Source: Schizosaccharomyces osmophilus (Eukaryota; Ascomycota; Schizosaccharomycetes; Schizosaccharomycetales; Schizosaccharomycetaceae). Taken from it: a DNA stretch of 64,000 nucleotides. The position numbers were made by a program, and so were the translations under genes. The stretch is taken from NCBI RefSeq assembly GCF_027921745.1, contig NC_079240.1:303001-367000 (forward strand). Direction: 5' to 3'. The notes under the pieces are model-generated. The model was not told the origin of the DNA. It saw only the letters and a program-made list of their open reading frames with translations, and ran no database searches. Shown one piece after another: positions 1 to 10,987 of the stretch (positions are counted from its first letter, which is position 1; the number at the start of each line of letters is the position of its first letter).

Positions 1-1860
1 CTCTGCAAGCGTTGCTATTGAATCCACGACTTTTGATCGTCCTGTAGTTTGCGATAAAGTTTTAGAGTAGGTTGTATTAGGATCAGTAAAATTTGGAGAA
101 GTAGCCTTATCTAGCGATTTGCTTTGTACAGGGGAAACAAACTTTCCTGCATTAGGAAATGATGGTGCCGAAAACGATTTGTCTGTAGTTTTTCGTGTGG
201 TTGGTAATGTTAATGAAGAGAAATCTTTCGACGAAGTCTCAACTTTTTCCTTACCTTTTGAATCATTAAACCGCTTTGAGTATTTTCCATAAACGAGCAT
301 TCCCGTTCGAAGAGAGGGTCCTGAAGGTTTTGTCAAAGCAGAATGCAACTGAGTAACCGGCTTCACTAAAGAATTCCCATATTTTGGAGCAGAATTAGGC
401 GAGTTATACCGATCCATGGTATCCGAAATTGGAACATCATTTGTAAGATTTGGCTTTGAAACAAAAGAAGGGGGTCGAAAAGTTGCGGGCTTAAATGTCT
501 TATTATTTGGCAAAGTAATAGGGGAAACTGCTTCATTGTTTTTTAAGTTCATGGTTTTAGTGCTTGGATCTTCTTCATTGTCGCTTTCTAAAAATTCTGG
601 AGAGTTTGGTATTTCAGGATCTGTACTTTCAGGTAAACTCGGTTGAGCAGCCAACATTGATGTACTTTGCATGGCTCGCTCGTAAAGATTTTTAGAAGGA
701 TCCGTAATTGTAACATTACTAAAATTACTTCGTTTTCCAACCGGTCTTCGTAAACGCGGCATAGGCAACCGAGATAAGGGACTCTTCTTTACCGATGAAT
801 TATGAGAATCATTTCTATTGTTGGATATTTCCAAAGAAGGAAAGGAACGAGACTTTTCAAGGGAAGGGGATCCATCGGTCTTCCTATCGCATGGAGGTAG
901 CGTTGCTCCAGAAGCAGATCCCGAACTGGTCAACATTGGTTCCGACAAAGATGAAGATAAAAATGGATTAGAGTTACCCAACGGATGACCAGCATCCATT
1001 GGTTCACTAAGAAATGGAGGAGTAGATTCATAATCTGGAGAAGGAGAAGAAAAAAAGTCAGAATCAATATTATCTTCATCAAAGTTTTCCAACGGGTCAA
1101 TTTGGAGAATATTGGAAGGAGATTTGGGTCTTCGAAGAACAGGAATACATGCAACCCTGGTTGGTTTAGAAACCTGAGATTTGAAAGAGTCAGGAGAGAC
1201 GATATCGGTAGTCATATTACTTTTGAAAGGTGGTTTGAATGATGTAGGGTTACGTGACGGTTTGGGTTGTGAGGCATAAGGTTTCTCAGAGGAAATAGTC
1301 CCCAAAGTGGAAGACACTGAAGGCAAGCCGCTATTTGATGCGACTGTCGGTATATCGTTCTCAGCACCTTTATAGCCATGTAAATAGTGTTTAGGAGACG
1401 AAAGCGAGGAAACGGAAGCCTTATGCTCTTGAAGAGAAGAAGATTCTTCATTACGAGACCGAGATTGACCTGCTTCATTCGAGGACTTGACAAAGGAAGG
1501 TTGTTGATATGATGAATTGACAGAAGAAGAACGAGAGGGCGCCTGGAAAGGTTTTGTCAAATACAAAGGACGGGTGGAGGCATTTAATTTGGATGGGAGC
1601 GGAGGGATTTCCTTTGACGTTGTTGCTTGCAAGTCCTCAACATAAATTAATGTACGATTCAACTCCAGATGAGCATCGACTTTAATTTTCTGATTAAATA
1701 CAAAAGCTTCATCTACGACACGATTTTCTGAATCATATAAAATCCCATGATTGTTGAATGTATGAAACCGCATAGTCCCATCTTTCCATACTTTTGCTTT
1801 CTTTACCTTGTCGGATGTCCATAATACTTGGTAATGCAAAACATTTGCAACAGTGGCCAT
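1..1860 (-). CDS. dbl2: Dbl2-like DUF2439 protein, 5' part (3' end outside window)
   Basis: This is an open frame of 620 codons on the minus strand. It starts at the ATG at 1860-1858, has no in-frame stop down to base 1, and so continues past the left edge. The first ~85 residues (MATVANVLHYQVLWTSDKVK, then KVWKDGTMRFHTFNNHG and GILYDSENRVVDEAF) match the DUF2439 domain of budding-yeast Mte1, human ZGRF1 and fission-yeast Dbl2. The rest is a long Ser/Pro-rich, low-complexity tail with many basic patches. Dbl2 is a nuclear protein that works with the Fml1 helicase in homologous recombination and meiotic chromosome segregation. I see no helicase motif in the visible part, as expected for Dbl2/Mte1 and unlike ZGRF1. 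The neighbour qns1 is also next to dbl2 in S. pombe, as I remember it, which supports orthology. No intron is seen. Confidence 0.85.
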   Translation of the reverse strand, partial: MATVANVLHYQVLWTSDKVKKAKVWKDGTMRFHTFNNHGILYDSENRVVDEAFVFNQKIKVDAHLELNRTLIYVEDLQATTSKEIPPLPSKLNASTRPLYLTKPFQAPSRSSSVNSSYQQPSFVKSSNEAGQSRSRNEESSSLQEHKASVSSLSSPKHYLHGYKGAENDIPTVASNSGLPSVSSTLGTISSEKPYASQPKPSRNPTSFKPPFKSNMTTDIVSPDSFKSQVSKPTRVACIPVLRRPKSPSNILQIDPLENFDEDNIDSDFFSSPSPDYESTPPFLSEPMDAGHPLGNSNPFLSSSLSEPMLTSSGSASGATLPPCDRKTDGSPSLEKSRSFPSLEISNNRNDSHNSSVKKSPLSRLPMPRLRRPVGKRSNFSNVTITDPSKNLYERAMQSTSMLAAQPSLPESTDPEIPNSPEFLESDNEEDPSTKTMNLKNNEAVSPITLPNNKTFKPATFRPPSFVSKPNLTNDVPISDTMDRYNSPNSAPKYGNSLVKPVTQLHSALTKPSGPSLRTGMLVYGKYSKRFNDSKGKEKVETSSKDFSSLTLPTTRKTTDKSFSAPSFPNAGKFVSPVQSKSLDKATSPNFTDPNTTYSKTLSQTTGRSKVVDSIATLAE

Positions 1861-2805
1861 AGAACCATGAATCTTTTTTCTTCGTCTGCCACGTAACAAG
1901 AAAATTACTTACTTGTGAAGTCGTTCATGAACTCGGAATCAAGTTTCTGTACAAGTGCAAAATATCCTATTTAGAATACTGATGTATAGAACAAGCCAGT
2001 AAGAAACAAAGTATTTTTTAATCCAGGAGCTTTGAAAGATTTGCTAAAGTGGTAGTAGTGAGGATGAGAAGGGCTGGTAGGTGTTTGCGATGACACCTGT
2101 TGTAATGTGGTTTTACAGGTTTTATGAGATAAACGAACGAATATCCCGGTTTCTACTTCATGGAATTCCAATTCCCGTTTGCTTTCGTGTTTGTGATATT
2201 CTCGTTTTATTTAGACAAGGTATATGGGATTTTATTGCATCAAAAAGATGTTGGATCACATCTTCAGTAGTCAATTTCTATTTGATCATAAATTAAAAGT
2301 AGTGTTTCCAGTTTCATGTAGTTTGTGAACATCTATAGTACCCGATACAGAGAACATAGCCTATACAGCGCTCGTAAAGCACGAATACCTTTAAAACATA
2401 CAGTAGAAGATGTTTCTCACTTTATTACCTTTACAGAACCGTACTTCGACTTTACATGAATGCATTTGTATATTTAACTAGGGTGTTATACTTTCCTCTC
2501 AAGAAAACAGTTTATTGTCTTTCTTTTTTTTTTAAAAAAAAAAAAATTCTTGACATTTCGTAAATATGTAATTAATGATAGAGTCATGGCAGCGTATCCT
2601 TCAGCTATTTGCCTCTTCTCCTGTTATTTATTTCGTACTCAAATTCATCGTCTACCTCATAACGCTAACTGACTGTGACTACGTGAATCTCAGCCCGGTT
2701 GAAGACGGAATTTTAACCGTTTCATTTTTGTTTTTTTGGATTATCTTTTTGTATACATATAAACGTCTTCTCTTCTTGCTAGACGACACTTGGTGAACAA
2801 TAAAA
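1861..2805. promoter_or_regulatory. Divergent dbl2/qns1 intergenic region
   Basis: This is the shared upstream region of dbl2 (-) and qns1 (+). It contains an oligo-T then oligo-A tract at about 2521-2546 and a TATAAA at 2758-2763, 43 nt before the qns1 ATG, which is the likely qns1 core promoter. A 73-codon ORF at 2575-2796 is listed separately. Nothing else is recognised. Confidence 0.5.
2575..2796 (+). CDS. Possible small two-TM membrane protein just upstream of qns1 (unproven)
   Basis: An ATG-started 73-codon ORF ends in TGA 9 nt before the qns1 ATG. The product has two hydrophobic stretches, SSPVIYFVLKFIVYLITL (residues ~14-31) and LTVSFLFFWIIFLYTY (~48-63), separated by an acidic loop and followed by a charged tail (DDTW). 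I do not recognise a family. Its 3' end overlaps the putative qns1 TATA box (2758-2763), which argues against an abundant message reading through it. It could be a short gene, an ORF on an extended qns1 leader, or chance in AT-rich DNA that tends to encode hydrophobic residues. Confidence 0.2.
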   Translation: MIESWQRILQLFASSPVIYFVLKFIVYLITLTDCDYVNLSPVEDGILTVSFLFFWIIFLYTYKRLLFLLDDTW

Positions 2806-5222
2806 ATGGAGCACTACGTTACCATTGCATCTTGGTATGAATTGAGCTTTGAGAATAATACACACTTTTTCTACTATCATCTCTACTCCATAAAAAAAAT
2901 ATATAACAAATTCTCACCATTCATTTAGTCAGCTGAATCAATGGGCTCTTGATTTTGAAGGGAACCGGGATAGAATCATTGAATCAATCAAGCAAGCGAA
3001 GGAACAAAAGGCTCGTCTTCGCCTTGGTCCTGAGTTGGAAATAACGTATGTCACATCAGTTGAATGTTTTGATTTGCATTTAGGCGTTGCAGTTTTCTTG
3101 ATGTAACTAACATGCTACAGTGGTTATGGATGCGAAGATCATTTTCTTGAAACCGATACTTATACCCATTCATGGGAAATGCTTTGCTGGATTATAAAGC
3201 ATCCCAATTGCCAAGATATTTTACTTGATATTGGAATGCCTGTCATGCACAAGTCAGTACGCCATAATTGTCGTATCATAGCTTTGGATGGAAAAATCTT
3301 ATTGATCCGACCTAAATTATGGCTTTGCGATGATGGAAATTTTCGTGAATCTCGCTGGTTCACTCCTTGGTTACGTCCTCGTGTCGTTGAATCATTCTAC
3401 TTACCCACCTCGGTTGGTGAATCACTCGGTCAAAAGCAAGTTCCCATTGGCGATGCTATTCTTCAGTGTAAAGATACCGTTGTAGGCATTGAGACTTGCG
3501 AGGAATTATTTACCCCTGACAGCCCTCATGTGGATATGGCCCTAGACGGTGTAGAAGTATTTTTGAACGCCTCTGGTTCGCATCACGAGCTTCGAAAACT
3601 ATCCACACGTTACAGGCTCATCCAAAACTCCACGCAAAAATGTGGTGGTATTTACTTGTATAGCAACCAAAGAGGCTGCGATGGTGGTCGCTTGTACTAC
3701 GACGGATGCGCTATGATCCTTGCTAACGGAGAACTGCTAGCTCAGGGTAGTCAATTTAGTTTAAGAGATGTAGAAGTCGTTTCAGCTACGGCTAATGTTG
3801 ATAAAGTTCGCTCAAACAGATTTCAACCCTCGCACGGATTACAAGGAATTACTCGCCCTTCATACGAGCGTATATATGTCGACTTTAGCCTTAGTTCATT
3901 TAAACAGAACTTTGACATGCACAACAAGCCTACCGAAGAAAGACCCATTCGTATAGTTTCTCCTCAGGAAGAGATTGCATATGGTCCAGCCTGCTGGCTT
4001 TGGGACTACTTGAGAAGATCCCGTTCAGGTGGATTCTTTTTACCCTTGAGTGGTGGTTTAGATTCAGCTTCTAGTGCTGTGATTGTTCATAGCATGTGTA
4101 GAATTGTTACGAATGCTATCAAAGATAATGGTAAGTTTGAACACTTTCTGACTCATTCTAACAGTTGCAGACCAAACAGTTTTAGCTGATGTTCGTCGTA
4201 TTGTCGGTCAACAAGATTACTCCTCAACTTGTCCCAGGGAGCTTGCTAGTCATATATTCTACACAACTTTTATGGGCTCTGAAAATTCTTCTAAAGAGAC
4301 AAGAAACCGTGCTAAGGAGTTATCTTCCCTTATTGGATCATACCATGTGGATTTGAGTATCGATACAATGACTCGTGCGGTTGTAAGCCTATTCGGCATG
4401 GTAACAGGAAAAACTCCTCAATTTCGTTCCCATGGCGGCTCTACTGCCGAGAATTTAGCTTTACAAAATATCCAAGCAAGATCAAGAATGCTTTTAGCCT
4501 ATTTGTTTGCTCAACTTTTACCATGGGTTCGTGGTTATTCGGGATCTTTGCTCGTGTTGGGTAGTTCTAATGTTGATGAATGGTACGGAAAAAAAATAAT
4601 GTTCTTCATATCTCTAATATTTTAGTTTACGTGGATATCTCACCAAGTACGATTGCTCTAGTGCTGATATCAACCCCATTGGTGGAATCTCAAAAACTGA
4701 TCTAAAATCATTCTTAGAATTTACCAAGGATGAATTTGATCTACCAATCCTCCAAAACTTTTTGGATGCTACTCCAACTGCTGAGTTGGAACCCACCACT
4801 AGTAATTATGTTCAGAGTGATGAAGCTGATATGGGAATGACTTATCCCGAACTTAGCATGTTTGGAAAGCTTAGAAAGATTGGAAAGTGTGGCCCCTTGA
4901 GTATGTTTAATGAATTAATTCATAAATGGGGTGATCACCTTTCTCCTACTGAGGTTTGTACCTAGCTTGCATGATGCTTTTACTAATGCATATTTAGATT
5001 GCTGCTAAAGTGAAGCGCTTCTTCTATTACTACGGTATTAACCGTCATAAAATGACCACCCTCACACCTAGTTATCATGCCGAGACTTATGGAGTTGACG
5101 ATAATCGTTATGATCTAAGGCAATTTTTATATCCCTCTTGGACATGGCAAAACAAGAGGATTGATGATGTTGCTGCCAAGTATGAAGAACATGAAAGGAT
5201 GAATAAAGGACAAGCACAATAA
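2806..5222 (+). CDS. qns1: Glutamine-dependent NAD+ synthetase Qns1
   Basis: Six exons: 2806-2834, 2929-3045, 3121-4130, 4171-4582, 4626-4953 and 4998-5222; 706 aa. Qns1 makes NAD+ from deamido-NAD+ using ATP and glutamine, the last step of both de novo and salvage NAD synthesis. The N-terminal nitrilase-type glutaminase domain has the Glu of GPELEIT, the Lys of RPKLWL and the nucleophile Cys175 in GIETCEELF. The C-terminal synthetase has the P-loop [10 protein letters not shown] at ~355-364, and further on [20 protein letters not shown] and YGINRHKM. The first two introns fall inside codons (Cys10 and the Thr of ELEIT). The fourth splits the Cys of VDECLRG. The third intron can end at 4164 or 4170, both in frame; 4170 fits the CTAAC branch site better. 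The length agrees with yeast Qns1 (about 700-714 aa). Confidence 0.95.
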
Positions 5223-5455
5223 ATTAATTTGTTTACGTCGTACTAAAAAAACTTTTGTATTAAATAAATACGTTAGCAATCTTCTTTTTCTTCTAATTTT
5301 TAAGATGTATTTTATGAAAAATAGCATGGTTGTACTCGTAGCTCACCAATTCTACCTTTTTCTAAGTCAAGGCGTTTTGTACCAGCAACTACTAAGTGTG
5401 TTAGAGTTGACGAGCCTCTCATTAATGAAGATTATTTTTTTCTGTACTTCCTTTC

Positions 5456-8307
5456 ATGAATTGTTCAATTTCCTTAAAAAATACAAGGTCATGTTTTGTT
5501 AATATACCGGATTCCTTGTTACTGCGGCTGAATGGGCCTTTACAAGAGTACGCAGCTTGCTTGAAGGTTTCAACAACTATAGATGGTGAAGACTCGACAA
5601 ATACTTACTTTTTTGGTATTTCCGGCTTACCTTCTTCCTCTTCAACGCATGAAATTGTCGAAATTGATTCTGTTTACGCTCATGTTCTAGGATTAGCTGA
5701 GTCTGAAAGGGTATGCCCATAAGACTATGATTCACGTTTCTAACAATATTAAAGGTTCATTTATTATTGATCAAAGTTGATAATATAATTCAAAAACTCG
5801 AGATAAAACCTGATACTCCTGACGATTGGGAAATTGCAGAACAAAATGCAAGTTGGCTAGAAATAAATTTCTTTAATAGTTACCGCATTATAAGCAGGAA
5901 CAAGTTTCTTATCTTTCTACCTTCAGGAACTTCGATTACGTTCCAGGTGGTGAATGCTGAACCCAACTTCCATCATTGTGGACGTTTGAGTCCCTCTTCA
6001 GAAGTGCTCGTTTCTCCAATCATTAGAGAAAAGGTAAGTGAAAATAACTCAGAACTTACTTTAAGGGCTGTGGTTGAAAACGATCTTGTACCAAAGAACG
6101 ACACCATTAGTCCTCCCGAGCTCTGTATATATATGCCTCGAGTGCTTGAATGTACAGCAGATTCTGTCTTTATAGAACCTTTAAGATCTAGTTTATCCTC
6201 TCCTTTAGTTGTTCGCGTAATTCAACTTCCTTTTCAATGGCCTGGACAATTCTTCATATCGATAAGTTTAGCTTCGTCTTATAATTTTTTCACTGGGCAG
6301 CTTTTTAGGATTTGGCCTGCTAATATTGGGACGATGCCCTCAAAATTCAGTCTACGCCCGCTGAATCAACAGAGTACGGAGGAGTCTGTTGTTACTTTAG
6401 TTACTTCAAGGATCAAACAGTCATATCTAATGAATGGAATGGATTTGCATATTCCTGATTTGAATGCTCTGTACTCGGTAGAGGGTCGCACAGGTTACGT
6501 TGAAAATGAGAAGAACATTGCTGTAGAGTCCAATGCTTTGTCCTTCGATGCAAATGGAGGAATTGCCTATAGTAAAACAGGAAGAGCACCTAACCCTTTC
6601 CAAGAGTTAATGGATAGCATTCGAACATCGACAAATTTTGGATACAATGTTTTAGTCAATGGCATTAAGGGATCAGGTAAAACAACTTTATTGAGATCTT
6701 TATTTCAAAACTGCTGCTCTTCTACTGTGTTTCACACTGAATATATTTCCTGTACTGACCTGAGCTTAACTTCATTTAGTAAGTTTGCAGGATTTTGGGA
6801 CGAACTGATATTTAAATCGGTAACATATGGTCCCACTGTCATTTTTTTGGACGATTTTGATATTTTTTGGAACTCTGAAAATGAAAGTGATGAATTGTCA
6901 TTTGTTTCAGAAAGGCAGGTTCAGTACTTTATTGAAAGGCTATCATATCTAAAGTCTGAGAAAGATGTTATGATAATTGCAACTGTTCAGAATTTTGCCA
7001 AACTACCCACTGATTTGAAATCACGGTTTTTTTTTCAACAGCGCGCGTCTATCCCTGCGATGGCGTATAAAGGTCGTGAAGAGATGCTGAACTTTTTCTT
7101 AAAAAATTTAAATCAAGCTCTCCCAAAAAATTGTTTGCAGACTATGTCAAAAAAGACCGATGGTTTTACCCTTCTGGATCTATCGCTAGTAACAAAACGT
7201 GTATATAGTGAACTAGCTTTGCTAGATTCACTGGAGGATATTGGTAAAGTCAATGAAAGCATAGAATCTGTCCTGAAAGGATATGTTCCATTACATACAA
7301 GAAAAACACAGTTTGTCAAGTATGACATTGACTGGAATAGTGTCACGGGAATGCAGGATGCTAAACTGGTCTTGCAAGAAATTATAGAATCCCCAGTGAA
7401 GTACCATGCTATTTATAAACAATGTTCTTTACGACTTCCTACTGGAGTCCTATTGTATGGGTACTCAGGTTGCGGTAAAACACATCTGGCGTTTTCTATT
7501 TCAAATGCATTTCCAGTGCAGTTAATTAGCATCAAAGGCCCGGAAATTTTGGATAAGTATATTGGAAGTTCAGAACAAGCAATTAGAAATTTATTTGAAA
7601 GGGCACAGTTAGCTAAACCCTGTGTGCTGTTTTTTGACGAATTTGATTCCATCGCACCACGAAGAGGTCAGGACAGTACCGGTGTTACGGATCGTGTGGT
7701 AAATCAACTTCTTACTCAGTTAGATGGCGCTGAACAATATGAAGGTGTTTATGTTGTGGCGGCAACAACTCGGCCTGACATGATTGATCCTGCATTGTTA
7801 CGTCCGGGTCGGTTGGACAAGTTGGTATTTTGTGATCTACCAGATGAAAAGGAAAGAATGGAGTATTTTATGAATATGCTGGACAAATATCAGATTGCTG
7901 ATAAGTCATTCGTGTGTGACCTAGTCCCCCAAACAGATGGCTACTCATACGCAGATCTATCCGCTATATTCACAGAGGCTCATCTAATTGCCGTACACCA
8001 ATACTTGGAAAAAGAAAAATTATTTCCCTTAGAGGAAGACGGTTTTAAGAATCCAGCGGATTTGTCTAGAGAGAATGTGACGGACACAACGATGTTAACC
8101 TCGGGGAATGAAGAAACGACCCGTGGTTTAAGGAATTTTGAAATTAATAAAGAATGTATTATCAACGCCTTCAAGAATACCAACTCTAGTATATCTGAGG
8201 AGGAGTACAGCAAGTTGGCGTCCATTTATAAACAGTACGCGTATACCGGTTTAAATATAAAAAAAGAAAATGTCAAAAATACTGGATCTAAAACACGACA
8301 AGCATAA
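5456..8307 (+). CDS. pex1: Peroxisomal AAA ATPase Pex1
   Basis: Two exons, 5456-5710 and 5755-8307, joined across a 44-nt intron with a CTAAC branch; 935 aa. Pex1 forms a hexamer with Pex6 on the peroxisome. The complex pulls ubiquitinated Pex5 out of the membrane for reuse. The N-terminus (NTRSCFVNIP) is the typical Pex1 N-domain start, and the in-frame TGA just upstream fixes ATG 5456 as start. The D1 ATPase has a Walker A GIKGSGKTTLL at ~388 and a modified Walker B VIFLDDFDIF. D2 is canonical, with GYSGCGKTHLA at ~653, LFFDEFDSIAPRRG at ~709 and the SRH DPALLRPGRLD. D1 lacks a normal Walker B (DD instead of DE), a known Pex1 trait. The cyp9 ATG lies 109 nt downstream in the same direction. 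Confidence 0.96.
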
Positions 8308-8416
8308 AATCTTAGCTATCTTACTGATGAAATGTTCTCAAAAAAATCGGCTTTACCCTTCCTCTTCACGGACTCACTTGACATACCCAAGTGCAACGTT
8401 TAGGGGAATCGCTTGC

Positions 8417-10307
8417 ATGTCTAAAATGACAGACGATCGAGTACCAGAGAATGTAATTGAAAAGGATACTCCTCCTTTAAAAAAACTAAAAAGTAAGTAT
8501 TTCCTTGCTGTGTCCAGGAATTTTTCTAACTGTTTTATTAGGACAGAACCAGTCTTCGTCATTATTGGAGAATATTCCTGACGCTGCAAAATATCGACGT
8601 TCTTTTATGCATAAAGACACTCTACATTCATGTTATTCTACGAAAAATAATCTCATTTTAACGATCAGTTATGATGGTCATGTCAAGTTTTGGCATAAGA
8701 CAACTGATGGGATAGAATATATAAAAGATTTTCCTGCACATAATGGGAAAATGATTTCTACTAACTTAAGTAAGAATGAAAGAATTCTTTCTACTTGTGC
8801 TGATGATAATACTATAAAGGTATTTGATGTTGAAGGCATTGATATGGTAAATATCATTGATTTAGAGTTTCTACCAAACGATCTAGTTTCGTTTAGTACA
8901 CCTTCCATGAGAGAAGAAATGCTAGCGGTTTCTGATGCCAATTCGCCATTGGTGTATTTGTTTGATTTGGAGGGCGATGGTAATGTTCTTTACAGTGTAA
9001 AAAAACATTCGACTCCCGTACATATATTGGAATATATAAGCAGCATAAACTGTATGTTGTCTGTTGACAAAGGTGGCATGGTAGAATACTGGAGCCCAGA
9101 GGAGCCATTCGGAAAACCAAATGCACAAGGCATGTTTGAATTAAAGAGTCAAACGGATTTATATATTTTTAAGAAATCCAAAAGTGTACCATCATCTATT
9201 CAGATAAGTCCATCGGGAAAATATTTTTCTTCGATTTCCTATCCGGATTGGAAAGTCCGGGTTTTTGATGCAAAAAGTGGGCGGATATTGGTGGAATTTG
9301 ATGAACATCCTTTTAATGCGGCAAAGAAAATGGAGCATGCGTTGGAAAAAGAGGATGTGAACTCTTTGTATTTCATGAACCAAGTAGAATTTGGAAGAAG
9401 ATTGGCTATCGAAAGAGACATAGAACGACTTGGGTGGTTAGCTGGTACAACTGCTATTTTTGATGAAAGTGAGAATTACATTATATATGGAAGTATTCTC
9501 GGAGTGAAAATTCGGTCGATTGCAGATGGATCGCTGGCGCGGGTACTTGGACGAGACGAAAGTATACGTTTTGTGAAACTTTCACTATACCAAGGAGCTC
9601 CCAAGAAAGGGAAAATGGCATCTTTGGAAATTATGGCCAGTAACAATCCTTTGGTAGAAGAAAGCTTTCGAAAAGATCCAACTTTATTTTGTACTGCATG
9701 GAAAAAGCAACGCTTTTATTTATTTGGATCAGCCGATGAGAACATAACTTTGGCTGATCGCGATACGCTGAATGAGCATACAGGAGGATTTGCAAATGAA
9801 TCGAATAAGGCCGAAGAAAAGACTGCACTCCTAGGGAAAGCTGCCATACTACACACTACCCAAGGAGATATCAGCATTAAACTTTTACCTGAAGAAGCAC
9901 CAAAGGCCGTTCAGAATTTTACCACTCACGCAGTTAATGGATACTATGATAACACGATCTTTCATCGCGTTATAAAAAATTTCATGATTCAAGGGGGAGA
10001 TCCATTAGGTGATGGCACTGGGGGAGAATCTATTTGGGGTAAAGATTTTGAGGACGAATTTTCTCCAAATCTAAAGCATGATCGTCCTTTTACGGTTTCG
10101 ATGGCGAATTCTGGTCCCAACACAAATGGTTCCCAATTCTTTGTTACGACTGATTTGACTCCCTGGTTGGATGGAAAGCATACAATATTTGGTCGTGCGT
10201 ATACTGGGTTAGATGTTGTTCATCGTATCGAGCAAAGTGAGACGGACAAATTTGATCGCCCTCTTGAGTCCGCAAAAATCATCAACATCTCTATCCTGTA
10301 TAACTAG
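8417..10307 (+). CDS. cyp9: WD-repeat cyclophilin peptidyl-prolyl isomerase Cyp9 (PPWD1 type)
   Basis: Two exons, 8417-8492 and 8542-10307; 613 aa. The first intron is 49 nt with a CTAAC branch. The N-terminal two thirds is a WD-type beta-propeller (e.g. SYDGHVKFWHK, CADDNTIKVFD, PDWKVRVFDAKSGRIL). Residues ~458-612 are a cyclophilin domain with FHRVIKNFMIQGGD, NGSQFFVTT and WLDGKHTIFGR. The active-site Arg, Phe, Gln and Trp positions are kept, so it should be an active prolyl isomerase. Human PPWD1 sits in late spliceosomes, and a similar nuclear role is inferred here. The start is uncertain: the frame is open upstream into the 3' end of pex1. I chose MSKMTDDR at 8417 because it gives the usual family length (about 610 aa); the Met three codons later is also possible. 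Confidence 0.93.
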
Positions 10308-10987
10308 TAAAAACGGAGGAATCTCGAAACTAATTTAGGTTGTCGGTATGATACAAGATTTCTAGAGAATAAAATATTTGTACATTTTTGTGCTATTCTA
10401 GTGCATCTGAATGGTTTCGCTCAAGTTTCTTTTCTGGAACCTGCATACTGAATTTGTGAAACCTTATCAACCAAAGCAAGCTCGTTCTACAAACGCCTGC
10501 TCTAGAGGAAACTCAAGTTTTATCCTTTAACCTTTAACCTTTTTTCTTTTTATCCACTATGAAAATGCATGGAAAACCTCGCTGTTTGTTTACATTGTTA
10601 CTTTTCTGTTACTTTTACATCTTTACGTCAAGTTTTAGCATTTGTTTCAGAAGAGCGCTTAATATACTGTTTCGTATCGCTCTTTATAGTTATTTCAACA
10701 TCCTCTTGCAGTATGTACTAAAGTGTATGTCTTATGTATCGGTATCTGCCATTCGGTGGCTATGTAACTCTGGCATGGCCTGGATCGACACCGTTAATAT
10801 GAGGTAACGTTTTATTAAAAAGAAAGTATCTTCTTTATCTTTTCAAACGAAATAATTTTGTCGTACTATTATAAGCCTCAATTGTTTATCAATTGCGTAT
10901 ATATCCAAATTTTGAGGACACGCCCAACAACACCAGAACAAACACTTCTCAGTTAAGAATTTTCTCGGATTGCTAAGACTTTTCCTT
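10308..10987. promoter_or_regulatory. cyp9-ago1 intergenic region with ago1 promoter
   Basis: The region holds the cyp9 3' end and the ago1 promoter. A TATATAT at 10898-10904 lies 84 nt before the ago1 ATG and is the likely TATA element. An ORF of 82 codons at 10559-10807 is listed separately. No RNA gene is recognised. Confidence 0.45.
10559..10807 (+). CDS. Doubtful small hydrophobic ORF upstream of ago1
   Basis: An ATG-started ORF of 82 codons encodes a short basic start (MKMHGKPR) followed by two or three hydrophobic stretches (e.g. LFTLLLFCYFYIFTSSF and LFRIALYSYFNILLQYVL). It looks like a signal anchor or small membrane protein. No family is recognised. Hydrophobic ORFs arise easily in AT-rich DNA, and there is no supporting intron or neighbour logic, so this is a weak candidate. 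Confidence 0.15.
   Translation: MKMHGKPRCLFTLLLFCYFYIFTSSFSICFRRALNILFRIALYSYFNILLQYVLKCMSYVSVSAIRWLCNSGMAWIDTVNMR

Noticed and set aside
5305-5502. Small ORF between qns1 and pex1
   Set aside because: It overlaps the pex1 start in another frame and has no recognisable features.
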